A DNA stretch of 64,000 nucleotides from Akkermansiaceae bacterium UBA7331 (lineage in GTDB: Bacteria; Verrucomicrobiota; Verrucomicrobiia; Verrucomicrobiales; Akkermansiaceae). The notes beneath the pieces are model-generated. The model was not told the DNA's origin. It ran no database searches and saw only the letters and a program-made list of their open reading frames with translations. This document shows positions 17,871 to 26,290 of the stretch, in pieces (position 1 is the stretch's first letter; every line of letters begins with the position of its first letter). A program made the translations under genes and the position numbers. Location of the stretch: assembly GCA_002471255.1 (NCBI GenBank), contig DKPP01000001.1, forward strand, positions 62,001 to 126,000. The letters run 5' to 3'.

Positions 17871-20800
17871 ATGAAGCTTCATTTACCCAAATCCTTATTA
17901 TGTGCTGTCTTGTCTTGTTTGGCATCGATGACTTATTCCCATGCTCGGACTTTTGATAGTAATCAAATTTTTGATTCGTCAGCCTCATTGACAGAAGAAT
18001 CCATCATCAATGGAAACGTAACCTTTGATATCAAAGATGGAGTCACTGTCACCCAAGAGACGGGTGGTTTTAACATAGGTAATCATAATTTTACATTAAC
18101 CGGAGGTGGTACCCTTGCGATCAACACTATTAGCACGACGACAATTGGAGCTTCCGGTGGTACTTTGCCTACCTTGACAATCACTGATAATTCGGTGTTG
18201 GATATTTCAGGTGGGTCCATAAACAATAATGTTTATACTAGAATGAGATTTAACGTCACCAATGGTGGCGTCTTACGTGTGAAAGAGTTAACATATGGTG
18301 GCCTTGGTTTCATGGCTAGTAATACGGATTACTGGGTATTTAATGGAGGTGTTATTGAATTAACTGCATCATCTATAGCCACTGATGATGGCCCACGTAA
18401 TGCATCAATTGGTTCAGGTGTTACCGCAAATGGTGAAGGGGTACGCTTTAAAAATGAAACAAGAGATGGTGTGATTCAACTTGTATGGGGTGATAACGGT
18501 TTAAAAGTGAATGGTAAAGCTATATTTGATGGTATAGGTGATTATGCGACCAATTTTACTTCTGCCTCAGCTGGTATCCAAGGTAGTGGTACTATTATTA
18601 AAACAGGTTCAGGTTCCTTGTTTTTAAATACGGCTCTTGCTGGAACAAATGTGTTTAATGGCCTTTGGGAATTAAACCAGGGCTCATTAATCGTAAATCA
18701 TGCTTCAGGTTTAGGTGGTTCTACTACAATTAATGTTACGGGTAATTCTTCATTGGGAGGTTCTTCTTCAGAGGGTTTACAAAAAATTATTAATGTTGCT
18801 GATGGTGTTGCTTTAAACATCGCCGGTGTAGTAGGAGGTCTAAATTTATCTGCTAATACAGCTAAAATGACCTTAGGAAAGAATGCTTCCCTGACTGGAA
18901 ATATCGGTGTTTCTAATCAGGCCTCTTTAGTTTTGAATGGATCCAACACAATAACCGGTAATGTTACCGTTGGTGAAAATGGCAGTCTTTTTTTTAAAGA
19001 AGCCGGAGCGATAATAGGTGATTTGAATTTATCTGGTGGTTCTTTATCTATTGGAAATCAAGTGTTTCCTGAGACCGGATATTTCATTTCCGGGGCTTTA
19101 AATATCACTGGAACAAATACTCTAAATCTCGATCTTAGTAATGGATTGTTTGCTGTGGGTAATTTACAGTTAGCTAATTCAGTCGTTCTAAATCAAGGTG
19201 CAGCTCTTTCCCTATCAGGTGCGGCTGGCACGCTTTATGATTTAACCGTACAAAATGGTCAAGTTTCTCTTGCCTATAAAAGTGATGCGAAAGTATGGAC
19301 AGGAGGTGATACCGGAACTTGGTCTAATGGTGGAGTAGGTTGGAATGGTAGCCCTGATTTAACTTATCAAAATGGAAATAATGTCTTTTTTGATACGACT
19401 GCTACCATCACATTAGAAGGCTCATTAACACCTGGAAGTGTCACTTTTGCAGGTGGAAAAGATGTAGTACTTACTTTGGTAAACTCCACAGCTACGGGTA
19501 GTGATGGCTTGTCCGGAAGTGGAAAGTTTAATATTTCAGGAGCAGGTACTGTTGTATTGAACTCTGCTAATACTTCATATTCAGGCCAAATATGGCTCAA
19601 TAATGGTCTATTAGAAATCAACGATGCAGCTGCTCTTGGTAACGGAAAAATTGTCTGGAATGGCGGTACCATTAAGTTAGGCGATGGCTTAACCGGTGAT
19701 GTGGATATTTCAGGTAAGATGGAAGGGTTTAGTGACGCTCGCAATAATGCTATCAAAATTGACACCAATGGCCATAATACAGTATGGAACACCCAACGTG
19801 GTAAATTTTCATATGATAAATATGGTGAAGGCGATTTGAAGTTAAATTTCGGTGATACATTTACTTATGCTTTTACGATTCATGACGGATCAATAACTTT
19901 CAGTAGCTCTACCCAAGCTATTTTGCAAGGCGTGCTTGCCGGTACGGGGGACTTGATTAATGATGGGGGTAATTTAGTGATCAGAAATGCCAAAAACACC
20001 TTTGATGGCACGATTTATGCTAATACCGGTAATACATTTTTAGGTGCTGCCAATTCAAATGGAGGCGGTGCTGTTTCTACTTTAGGTGCGAACTCCAAAG
20101 TAGTCATTGCCTCGGGAGCACATTTTTACATGAATATTACCGGCGGTAATATGACAAGCTCAGGTACCGGACAATCATTAGGCACTGATTTCTTTATTAA
20201 GTCAGGTGGTAGTTTGAGAAATGTTGACTGCAGTTTGGATTTAGACGGCAATATTCATTTTAATGTAGCTAATTACACACCAAATGGAGAAATTACCTAT
20301 GATTCATTGGGCGAAGTTACTTTACATCAACATTGGGGTAAATATTTAGTAGTAAAAGGTCAAGTAAGCGGTAGTGGTATCGTCAACCTCACTGATGGTA
20401 TCAATGATGGAGACAAAGATCACCGAACTATTCTTCACAATACCTCAAACACATTTAATGGTACCTATCGGTTAAATGGTTCGCATCGTTTGTCTATGGA
20501 GCTTGCCGCTTCTGATAAATTGGATGCTGACGGTAATGTAATCGGTGGTGTGGCTAAAGATGCTAAATTTGAATTGCTTACGGATAAGAGCTATTTATAC
20601 ATTTCCGGTGAAAATGTAACAATCGCAGGTTTATCCGGCGTAGCAGGTTCTACATTGGCTGTTTCAGGAAACGGAGTGAAGAATTTAACGATTGCCAATG
20701 AACAAGATAACAGTTTCTTAGGTAATTGGGGTGCTAATATCAATTTGATTAAGAATGGATCGGGTACATTGACACTTGGTTCTTTCGGTGGTGCTAAAGC

Positions 20801-23800
20801 CACCATTCATGAAGGTATAGTTGATTTTTCATCAGTAGCCTTAACCGATAAAGAAATCATTCTAACAGGCGGTGGATTATCCAATGCCGGTAATGTGACG
20901 AATTCTTCCATCAAGATTGATAATACACTTGCTGGTGGTGCTAAGGTCTTAGGTTCCGCTATTTCTATGGGTGGAGCCTCTGCCTCCCAATTAACATCAT
21001 TTAAATCCTCGGTCAGTGCCGATGGCTCATCTGTAACGACTGTTACAAACATGGGTAATGGCAATCTTAGTATTTTAGGTGAAGGTGGTAAAAATACATT
21101 AATATTTAGTGGAGATATGGTTGGCTCAGGTGCCACTAACCAGATTTTCGGTTATGGTAATGGTCAATCGGGCACGATCTCTATTGGTAATGGTACCGAT
21201 CAATTGACTGTTACTTTGGATCTTACCGGCTCCGCCGTCGACGAATTGTTAAAGCAGGCTGCAACAGGTTCATCTCTAAAAGTTACAAATGGTACATTAA
21301 CAATCAGTAATAACGTTTCGTTCGAATTTACGACCCAATATAATGTTTTGGGTGATATCTTTGATTTAGATAAAAAGCCGAATGTTTCAGGTGGATCTAT
21401 CCAATTGGAAAGCAAGGGTGATACCCCTCATGCTGGTTGGTTGGTGCTTACCACTAACGAATCACTGAATGTTACTAATACATCCATACTTGATCAAGTT
21501 GTTGGTATTCATAATAATGGTACTCTTAATTTGTCAGCATTGACTGGAGATGTGCAATTAAATAATCTCGAGGGTTCTTCCTCATCCGGTGTTATTTTCG
21601 CAGGAGATGCCGCTTTAGACTTAAATCTAGGCAATACGGGATCTATCACAGCATCTGTCTATCAAGGTCGCATCGAAGCCGTAAATTCTACTCTTAATCT
21701 TAATAATGGAGTAGATGGATATCATGCTTCATTGCTCGGCGGAATATCTGTAAGTGCCGTAAATGTCAATTCCGGTACTCTAACCCTCGGTGGTAACAGT
21801 ACGATTACGAATGCCCTAAATGTGGAAAACAATCACACATTTGGCCTAGCGAAAGATGCCACGGCTACTGTTGGGTCCTTAGCCGGCACTGGTTTGATGA
21901 ACTTAGCTGAAGGCTCTCGATTAATAGTCAATAGTAATATCGCCTTAGATCATGCAGTAAGCGGATTAGGTTCTCTAGTCGTTACTGAAGGGCATACGTT
22001 TGCTTTCAACGGCGGTACGATGTCAAATCAAACGACGCTCGAACTCAATGGCACAATGGATGGTAACGGAGTTACCCTTGGTGCTTTGTCCGGTACGGGT
22101 ACGGTAAATCTTACTGGTGGTGAATTGGTGCTTAATAGTGGCCTTGGTGTAAATTCCATATTCAATGGTACTTGGGGCATTGCCACCGGAGATACGGGAA
22201 CTGTCAAAATTACAGGAGACGGTATTCAAGGTCTCGCCGGAGCCGGTTCTGATGCCTTGAACTTGAAAGTTAATCAAGGTAATTTTATTTTAACAGGTGA
22301 TCAGACAGGTCAAGCAACCTATAAGTCTTTAGATGTCAATAATGGATATCTAACGATTGCAGCCCCGGGTAATACCCATGATCGTAATGGTGTAAACCAT
22401 AGTACCATCCACTTTACCGGAGATGTAAGCTTCTCTAATCAATCTATATGGACTATTTCCGTCGCGACGACAGATTATTCCGATTTTGTCGGACCATATT
22501 TGACATCTGATGGTCAAATCAGTCTCACTGATACTAAGCTTGACTTTAGAAACAGTGGTGGTGATATGCAGTTGCCTTCCATTGATCAATTAGATCTTGT
22601 CATAGCTCAGGGTGCGGGTGTACAGCTCGGCGATAATGTCACTTTTGACGCAGGTATTTTCTACGGCTATTTTAAAGACCTTGAGCTTGTTGTCATTGAT
22701 GGTAATAAATTAGTATTAAAAGGTGGTGAAAATACCGAAAATATCTTCACTCCGGCAGGTGCTTCTCATAACGCTGCTGCAGGTTCCGAATTATTGTGGA
22801 ATGCTAAACAAGCTTCCGCAGCAGGGGGCCAGCTTCAGACATTATTTATGACCGTTAGTGATATGATGAGCAAAAATAATGTTGCTGCAGCTAGTGATGC
22901 TTTAGCTTCAGCCGCCGGTAGCTCAATCACGACGATTTCATTAGCGCAAAATAATGCTATGCGAGATCAAATGGGTTCCGTGCGTAATCGTATGACCTAC
23001 ATGGGCGCAGAGCAGGCCATCATTAATGATGAAATGCCTTACTTCCATATGTGGATCGAAGGTTCCGGATCCTATAGAAAGATCAACCAAGACGGGCATG
23101 ATGCCGGCTATACCCTCTCTACATGGGGTGGTACCGTTGGTTTTGACGTCGATTTGAGCGATAAATGGACATTAGGCATGGCTTTTTCTACCCAAATCGG
23201 TGATTTAGATGCTCATTCCATTGACCGTGCTTCCGGTGATTTTGATTCTTATTACCTCAGTGGCTTTGCTAAATACCAACGTCGTAACTGGAGCCATAAT
23301 CTCATCGTTACCGGTGCATTAAATCATAACAAATGGCGCCGTAACGTGACTTATGGTGACTATTCACATGACGCCCATAGCACTTCCGATGGCTATGGTA
23401 TCGGTGCCATGTATGAGGCCAATTACACTTATAAATTAAGTGAAAATGGCATCGACATCTTACAACCATTGATGGGAATTTCTATGGCCCATACCAGCAT
23501 GGACGGCTACGATGAAACAGGCGCCGAAAATGCCGGCTTACGTGTAGGTAAGCAAGATATGACCACTTGCACCCTTGTTGCCGGTGTACGCTATATCGGT
23601 GAAATGGGTACCAACATTGTGGGCAGATCCATGCTTGGTGAATTACGCATTAACGTAGCTCAAGACCTAGGAGACGATCGTGGTAAAGCAAATGTGGCAT
23701 TCCTCGGTAACAGCGGATTCTCCCAGACTATCCGTAGTGCTAATCAAGGACGTACCGCGCTCCAACTCGGAGCCGGAGCTCAGCTCCCCGTAGGTACGAA

Positions 23801-23840
23801 TTCCGCCTTCTTTGTGGATGCTAATGCCGACTTCAGATAA
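17871..23840 (+). CDS. Giant type Va autotransporter, stop codon cuts off last beta-strand
   Basis: The 1989-residue protein starts with a signal peptide (MKLHLPKSLLCAVLSCLAS, cleavage near SHA-RT). A very long Gly/Asn/Thr/Ser-rich passenger follows with many autotransporter-associated beta-strand motifs (GSGTLTLG, GTGLMNLAEG, LNGTMDGNG), expected to fold as a beta-helix on the cell surface. From about residue 1700 an outer membrane beta-barrel domain begins (MWIEGSGSYRKINQDGHDAGY; LSGFAKYQRRNWSHN). The reading frame stops at TAA 23838-23840, yet continues in frame for 15 residues ending GFKYDF and a second TAA. Relatives end with just such an aromatic C-terminus, which the BAM complex recognises. 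The current product therefore probably lacks its final strand. Confidence 0.88.
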   Translation: MKLHLPKSLLCAVLSCLASMTYSHARTFDSNQIFDSSASLTEESIINGNVTFDIKDGVTVTQETGGFNIGNHNFTLTGGGTLAINTISTTTIGASGGTLPTLTITDNSVLDISGGSINNNVYTRMRFNVTNGGVLRVKELTYGGLGFMASNTDYWVFNGGVIELTASSIATDDGPRNASIGSGVTANGEGVRFKNETRDGVIQLVWGDNGLKVNGKAIFDGIGDYATNFTSASAGIQGSGTIIKTGSGSLFLNTALAGTNVFNGLWELNQGSLIVNHASGLGGSTTINVTGNSSLGGSSSEGLQKIINVADGVALNIAGVVGGLNLSANTAKMTLGKNASLTGNIGVSNQASLVLNGSNTITGNVTVGENGSLFFKEAGAIIGDLNLSGGSLSIGNQVFPETGYFISGALNITGTNTLNLDLSNGLFAVGNLQLANSVVLNQGAALSLSGAAGTLYDLTVQNGQVSLAYKSDAKVWTGGDTGTWSNGGVGWNGSPDLTYQNGNNVFFDTTATITLEGSLTPGSVTFAGGKDVVLTLVNSTATGSDGLSGSGKFNISGAGTVVLNSANTSYSGQIWLNNGLLEINDAAALGNGKIVWNGGTIKLGDGLTGDVDISGKMEGFSDARNNAIKIDTNGHNTVWNTQRGKFSYDKYGEGDLKLNFGDTFTYAFTIHDGSITFSSSTQAILQGVLAGTGDLINDGGNLVIRNAKNTFDGTIYANTGNTFLGAANSNGGGAVSTLGANSKVVIASGAHFYMNITGGNMTSSGTGQSLGTDFFIKSGGSLRNVDCSLDLDGNIHFNVANYTPNGEITYDSLGEVTLHQHWGKYLVVKGQVSGSGIVNLTDGINDGDKDHRTILHNTSNTFNGTYRLNGSHRLSMELAASDKLDADGNVIGGVAKDAKFELLTDKSYLYISGENVTIAGLSGVAGSTLAVSGNGVKNLTIANEQDNSFLGNWGANINLIKNGSGTLTLGSFGGAKATIHEGIVDFSSVALTDKEIILTGGGLSNAGNVTNSSIKIDNTLAGGAKVLGSAISMGGASASQLTSFKSSVSADGSSVTTVTNMGNGNLSILGEGGKNTLIFSGDMVGSGATNQIFGYGNGQSGTISIGNGTDQLTVTLDLTGSAVDELLKQAATGSSLKVTNGTLTISNNVSFEFTTQYNVLGDIFDLDKKPNVSGGSIQLESKGDTPHAGWLVLTTNESLNVTNTSILDQVVGIHNNGTLNLSALTGDVQLNNLEGSSSSGVIFAGDAALDLNLGNTGSITASVYQGRIEAVNSTLNLNNGVDGYHASLLGGISVSAVNVNSGTLTLGGNSTITNALNVENNHTFGLAKDATATVGSLAGTGLMNLAEGSRLIVNSNIALDHAVSGLGSLVVTEGHTFAFNGGTMSNQTTLELNGTMDGNGVTLGALSGTGTVNLTGGELVLNSGLGVNSIFNGTWGIATGDTGTVKITGDGIQGLAGAGSDALNLKVNQGNFILTGDQTGQATYKSLDVNNGYLTIAAPGNTHDRNGVNHSTIHFTGDVSFSNQSIWTISVATTDYSDFVGPYLTSDGQISLTDTKLDFRNSGGDMQLPSIDQLDLVIAQGAGVQLGDNVTFDAGIFYGYFKDLELVVIDGNKLVLKGGENTENIFTPAGASHNAAAGSELLWNAKQASAAGGQLQTLFMTVSDMMSKNNVAAASDALASAAGSSITTISLAQNNAMRDQMGSVRNRMTYMGAEQAIINDEMPYFHMWIEGSGSYRKINQDGHDAGYTLSTWGGTVGFDVDLSDKWTLGMAFSTQIGDLDAHSIDRASGDFDSYYLSGFAKYQRRNWSHNLIVTGALNHNKWRRNVTYGDYSHDAHSTSDGYGIGAMYEANYTYKLSENGIDILQPLMGISMAHTSMDGYDETGAENAGLRVGKQDMTTCTLVAGVRYIGEMGTNIVGRSMLGELRINVAQDLGDDRGKANVAFLGNSGFSQTIRSANQGRTALQLGAGAQLPVGTNSAFFVDANADFR

Positions 23841-23888
23841 GACGCCAACTCCGTCAATGCAAGTATCGGTTTTAAATACGATTTCTAA
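23841..23888 (+). pseudogene. Stranded C-terminal strand of the autotransporter
   Basis: Directly after the stop at 23838-23840, the same frame reads DANSVNASIGFKYDF and then TAA at 23886-23888. This is a typical last autotransporter beta-strand with terminal Phe. Either a nonsense mutation, a sequencing error or translational read-through explains the break. Confidence 0.75.
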
Positions 23889-23913
23889 AACTGATCGATC
23901 GTAAGATATTGCA

Positions 23914-23947
23914 AGCCACGTTCCTTATGGGAGCGTGGCTTTTTTTG
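23914..23947 (+). terminator. Terminator of the autotransporter gene
   Basis: AGCCACG (23914-23920) pairs with CGTGGCT (23934-23940), extended by an imperfect TTCC/GGGA inner part, and is followed by eight T residues. It lies just past the natural end of the autotransporter frame. Confidence 0.88.
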
Positions 23948-24047
23948 TCTATAACCTACAAATTTTGATATGTGTGAGTTCATCCCATTTTAGACGTGAT
24001 GACTTCGGTGCGCGCCCTTTACATCATAAGCGCCTAATCACCAAACA

Positions 24048-24467
24048 ATGTATTGTATGAATAATAACGATCAAATCACACAACAAGCAAAAAGGCTATA
24101 TACACTCTGGCGCTCAAAGTCCACTCAACCTTTTTCCTACCATACCGCTGACGAACTATGGACAGACCCTGAACAACCGGACGTAAAAGCATGGGAGGGA
24201 TTTACAGCATCACTCCCTACTTATCTGATACAGTCCGGCTTGACCGTCGCCACATCACAGCCGTCGTTAAAAAACATCCTCATTTCTCTTTTAAGCATAT
24301 TATTGGCTCTTTCAGTTTCGTTTGGACTTATGAATGGCTCGATAAACAGCAATTCATTCGAGAAAAGAGATATAAGTTCTGATGATTTTATAAAACAATC
24401 ATTAATTGATGGCGAATCATCAACTATTTGTTCGAATTTACGAGATACATCCCCATACGAAAATTAA
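24048..24467 (+). CDS. Small one-helix membrane protein
   Basis: This 139-residue product (ATG 24048; ATG 24057 also possible) has a hydrophilic N-terminal half, a single membrane segment (NILISLLSILLALSVSFGLM, about residues 75-95) and a polar C-terminal tail. I do not recognise a family. The stop is 2 bp before the next gene, which also encodes a one-helix membrane protein, so they are probably translated from one mRNA and may work as a pair. No ribosome site is evident. Confidence 0.5.
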   Translation: MYCMNNNDQITQQAKRLYTLWRSKSTQPFSYHTADELWTDPEQPDVKAWEGFTASLPTYLIQSGLTVATSQPSLKNILISLLSILLALSVSFGLMNGSINSNSFEKRDISSDDFIKQSLIDGESSTICSNLRDTSPYEN

Positions 24468-24469
24468 CC

Positions 24470-24721
24470 ATGTGCACTCAAGTAAAACGATATATTGAAC
24501 TCATCCGTGACAATAAAGACCTAATTTGGATGTTTGCCGGTATGATTGCCGCCATCTTTCTATACATTAATGAGCGCGAATCTACCCAACAAAACATTAT
24601 CGACTTTAAAGAATTTATGAAAGGAGCTCAAAAAGTACAAGTAGAGCAGACCCAGACCCTAAAAGAAGTAAGCCTAAGGCTAGGTGCCTTAGAGCAAAAT
24701 TTTAAAACATTACCACAATGA
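24470..24721 (+). CDS. Small one-helix membrane protein with coiled-coil tail
   Basis: The 83-residue product starts at ATG 24470, 2 bp after the upstream stop; a longer start at 24428 would overlap the upstream gene by 40 bp. It has a membrane segment (DLIWMFAGMIAAIFLYI, about residues 17-33) and then a charged, heptad-like helix (TQTLKEVSLRLGALEQNF), a layout seen in small phage or secretion accessory proteins. No family is recognised. A terminator follows immediately. Confidence 0.55.
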   Translation: MCTQVKRYIELIRDNKDLIWMFAGMIAAIFLYINERESTQQNIIDFKEFMKGAQKVQVEQTQTLKEVSLRLGALEQNFKTLPQ

Positions 24722-24730
24722 CCTATTTTA

Positions 24731-24755
24731 AGCCACGTACCCCGTGGCTTTTTTG
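24731..24755 (+). terminator. Terminator after the small membrane protein pair
   Basis: AGCCACG (24731-24737) and CGTGGCT (24743-24749) form a 7-bp stem with a 5-nt loop followed by six T residues. The stem ends match those of the autotransporter terminator at 23914. Confidence 0.85.
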
Positions 24756-24774
24756 GTAATATCTTTATGCATAT

Positions 24775-25245
24775 TTAATGAGTAGATATAGATTCACCAT
24801 CTTCGCTCGTTTCCCTTACATCGTGAGTTTTAAACAACAATTTTTTATTTCCCTCTGCCCCCTTGATTAATGTCGAGGCGGCGTATTCAGCATCTTCAAT
24901 AACTGATAACTCGATAAATTCCCTAGCACTCATTCCTTGCATTTTTGCAACTTTAGATATTAATGCGTATTCTTCTTTGCTGAATGTTACGGCAATTGGT
25001 TCAATTTCTTCAAATAGAAATTCTCTCTCTTTTTTGTTAGCTAATGTATTTAATCCGCTGGTATGCTTATTCTCTGATTGCATTATTTGCTCAATAACCT
25101 CCAACTTCATTGCTGGAATAACTTCATTAGCTGTTAACCATCTATCGATTGTTCTTTTTGTGACTCCCATTCTTTTTGCTAATACGTCTCGAGTAATACT
25201 CCTTTCTTTGAGCCAACTCTTGATTTTTTGCTTTATCGTATCCAT
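24775..25245 (-). CDS. HTH plus RHH-like regulator, probably autoregulated
   Basis: The 156-residue protein has an N-terminal helix-turn-helix (TRDVLAKRMGVTKRTIDRWL, about residues 18-37) and a C-terminal segment EPIAVTFSKEEYALISKVAKMQGMSAREFIE resembling a ribbon-helix-helix (CopG/Arc) fold. It is a paralogue of the 118-residue protein at 4383. Its ATG (25243-25245) is 8 bp from a predicted -10 box, and a 15-bp palindrome lies inside its promoter, so it likely represses itself. It is divergent from the small gene at 25366, whose promoter carries half-sites of the same motif. Target genes beyond this pair are unknown. Confidence 0.7.
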   Translation of the reverse strand: MDTIKQKIKSWLKERSITRDVLAKRMGVTKRTIDRWLTANEVIPAMKLEVIEQIMQSENKHTSGLNTLANKKEREFLFEEIEPIAVTFSKEEYALISKVAKMQGMSAREFIELSVIEDAEYAASTLIKGAEGNKKLLFKTHDVRETSEDGESISTH

Positions 25246-25253
25246 GCGTTTTC

Positions 25254-25282
25254 AAGTTATCCAATTTGGATATTTTTTTCAA
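25254..25282 (-). promoter_or_regulatory. Promoter of the HTH-RHH regulator
   Basis: Read on the minus strand, TTGAAA (25277-25282) is followed after 17 bp by TAACTT (25254-25259). The predicted transcription start is within about 2 nt of the ATG at 25245. The palindrome 25258-25272 fills the spacer. Confidence 0.45.
25258..25272. promoter_or_regulatory. 15-bp palindromic operator TATCCAA-N-TTGGATA
   Basis: TATCCAATTTGGATA is a perfect palindrome about one central base. Half-sites TATCCAAA recur at 25308-25315 and 25340-25347, the latter inside the divergent promoter. The arrangement fits one dimeric regulator controlling both genes. Confidence 0.6.
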
Positions 25283-25330
25283 GGGTATAGTTTGTTTTAT
25301 CTAATAATATCCAAAAATAGTAGAAAAAAT

Positions 25331-25358
25331 TTGACTTAATATCCAAATCAGATATAAT
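25331..25358 (+). promoter_or_regulatory. Strong sigma-70-like promoter of the small divergent gene
   Basis: TTGACT (25331-25336), 16 bp, then a perfect TATAAT (25353-25358). The spacer contains a TATCCAAA half-site. The first in-frame ATG after it (25366) is 7 nt downstream, so the mRNA should be leaderless. Confidence 0.65.
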
Positions 25359-25365
25359 GACGCAT

Positions 25366-25599
25366 ATGAAAGAATCTAAAGAGATTAAGGTTACTCTTTT
25401 CGATTTACCGGTCCAGACTCTTTTAACTCAAAAATTATTGGCTTCTATGGTGAATGAAGAGGCCTCCGATCGTATTCGTGCTCTTACTTTGATTCATGCT
25501 AAATCTATTTTAGATAAAAAAACCTCATTTCCTTGCGATAAAGCACGTAAAATTTATATCATTCGAATTAAAACTAAAGAAAAACGCATCGATCGATAA
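25366..25599 (+). CDS. Small basic hypothetical protein
   Basis: The 77-residue protein is Lys/Arg-rich at its C-terminus (RKIYIIRIKTKEKRIDR) and appears helical in the middle. I set the start at ATG 25366, because the other candidate ATG at 25357 overlaps the -10 box. No family is recognised. Its divergent pairing with a self-regulating HTH protein and shared operator half-sites suggest it belongs to the same small regulatory module, possibly as an accessory or antirepressor protein. That role is speculation. Confidence 0.5.
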   Translation: MKESKEIKVTLFDLPVQTLLTQKLLASMVNEEASDRIRALTLIHAKSILDKKTSFPCDKARKIYIIRIKTKEKRIDR

Positions 25600-25628
25600 A
25601 ATTATATTCATTTTATGAATATAATTTT
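25598..25628. terminator. Perfect 14-bp stem-loop ending the small gene
   Basis: Arms 25598-25611 and 25615-25628 are exact reverse complements with a 3-nt loop, and the AT-rich ends can serve as terminator tails in both directions. The stem overlaps the stop codon at 25597-25599. Confidence 0.65.
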
Positions 25629-26290
25629 ATTTGAGAATCAAAAGTATATTTAAAATTTATTAGTTTTTTGCAAAAATAATTTTGTAGTTAAAGTTTTTTT
25701 ATATAATTATATTACCAGATTTTTTTATAAATATCAAAATGTTAATGAAAAGTGACAGTTTTTTTAAAAATGTAACACAGCTGATTTCTCTAGAAATAGT
25801 GTATAATCCTTTGTCGATTGATATCAACTCGCTTTTTTTATGCCGTTCACGTATATAGATTGATTTGTCCATGAATGGTTTTTTTGAGTAAAATGCATCG
25901 ACTAGTTATTGTGTATTCATTATTAGTTTCTTGTGGTTATTACAGGGTGATTGGGTCTGTTTTTTTAAATCAATAGCTTGATCGAGATTTAGCTAATAAC
26001 ACATTCCTCAAACAATATTTTTAATTAATTTCTACTTAGATGATGACTCGTTTTTTCGATAAACTATTGATAGATTCGCGGCTCGCGATACGTATGACTT
26101 TTAAGAAAAATAATCTTGATTTCCTGTTATGAAATCGATAAATTCACTTATATTCCAACAAGAAACATTCTAATCTTTCATTGAATTATGGAAAAAATAA
26201 TAGCAGTCTTTTATCTGTTTGTTGACTAAAAAAGCAAATCTGATTCATCTCCCCGAAAGTCATGGTGAGTTGATATCTAACTAATTATTT
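25629..26290. other. AT-rich gap before the polysaccharide locus
   Basis: No coding sequence is seen in this 660-bp stretch. It contains a TATAAT (25802-25807) without a convincing -35 box, and an isolated GC-rich palindrome TCGCGGCTCGCGA (26076-26088). It probably holds the promoter and a long leader for the polysaccharide operon. I looked for an ops/JUMPstart GGCGGTAG element and did not see one. Confidence 0.4.

Noticed and set aside
19367..21415. Several long antisense frames opposite the autotransporter passenger
   Set aside because: They arise from the repetitive Gly/Thr/Asn-rich codon pattern and have proline-rich, low-complexity products without starts or motifs.
25629..26290. RfaH/ops-type leader for the polysaccharide operon
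   Set aside because: No GGCGGTAG or JUMPstart-like sequence was found in the gap.
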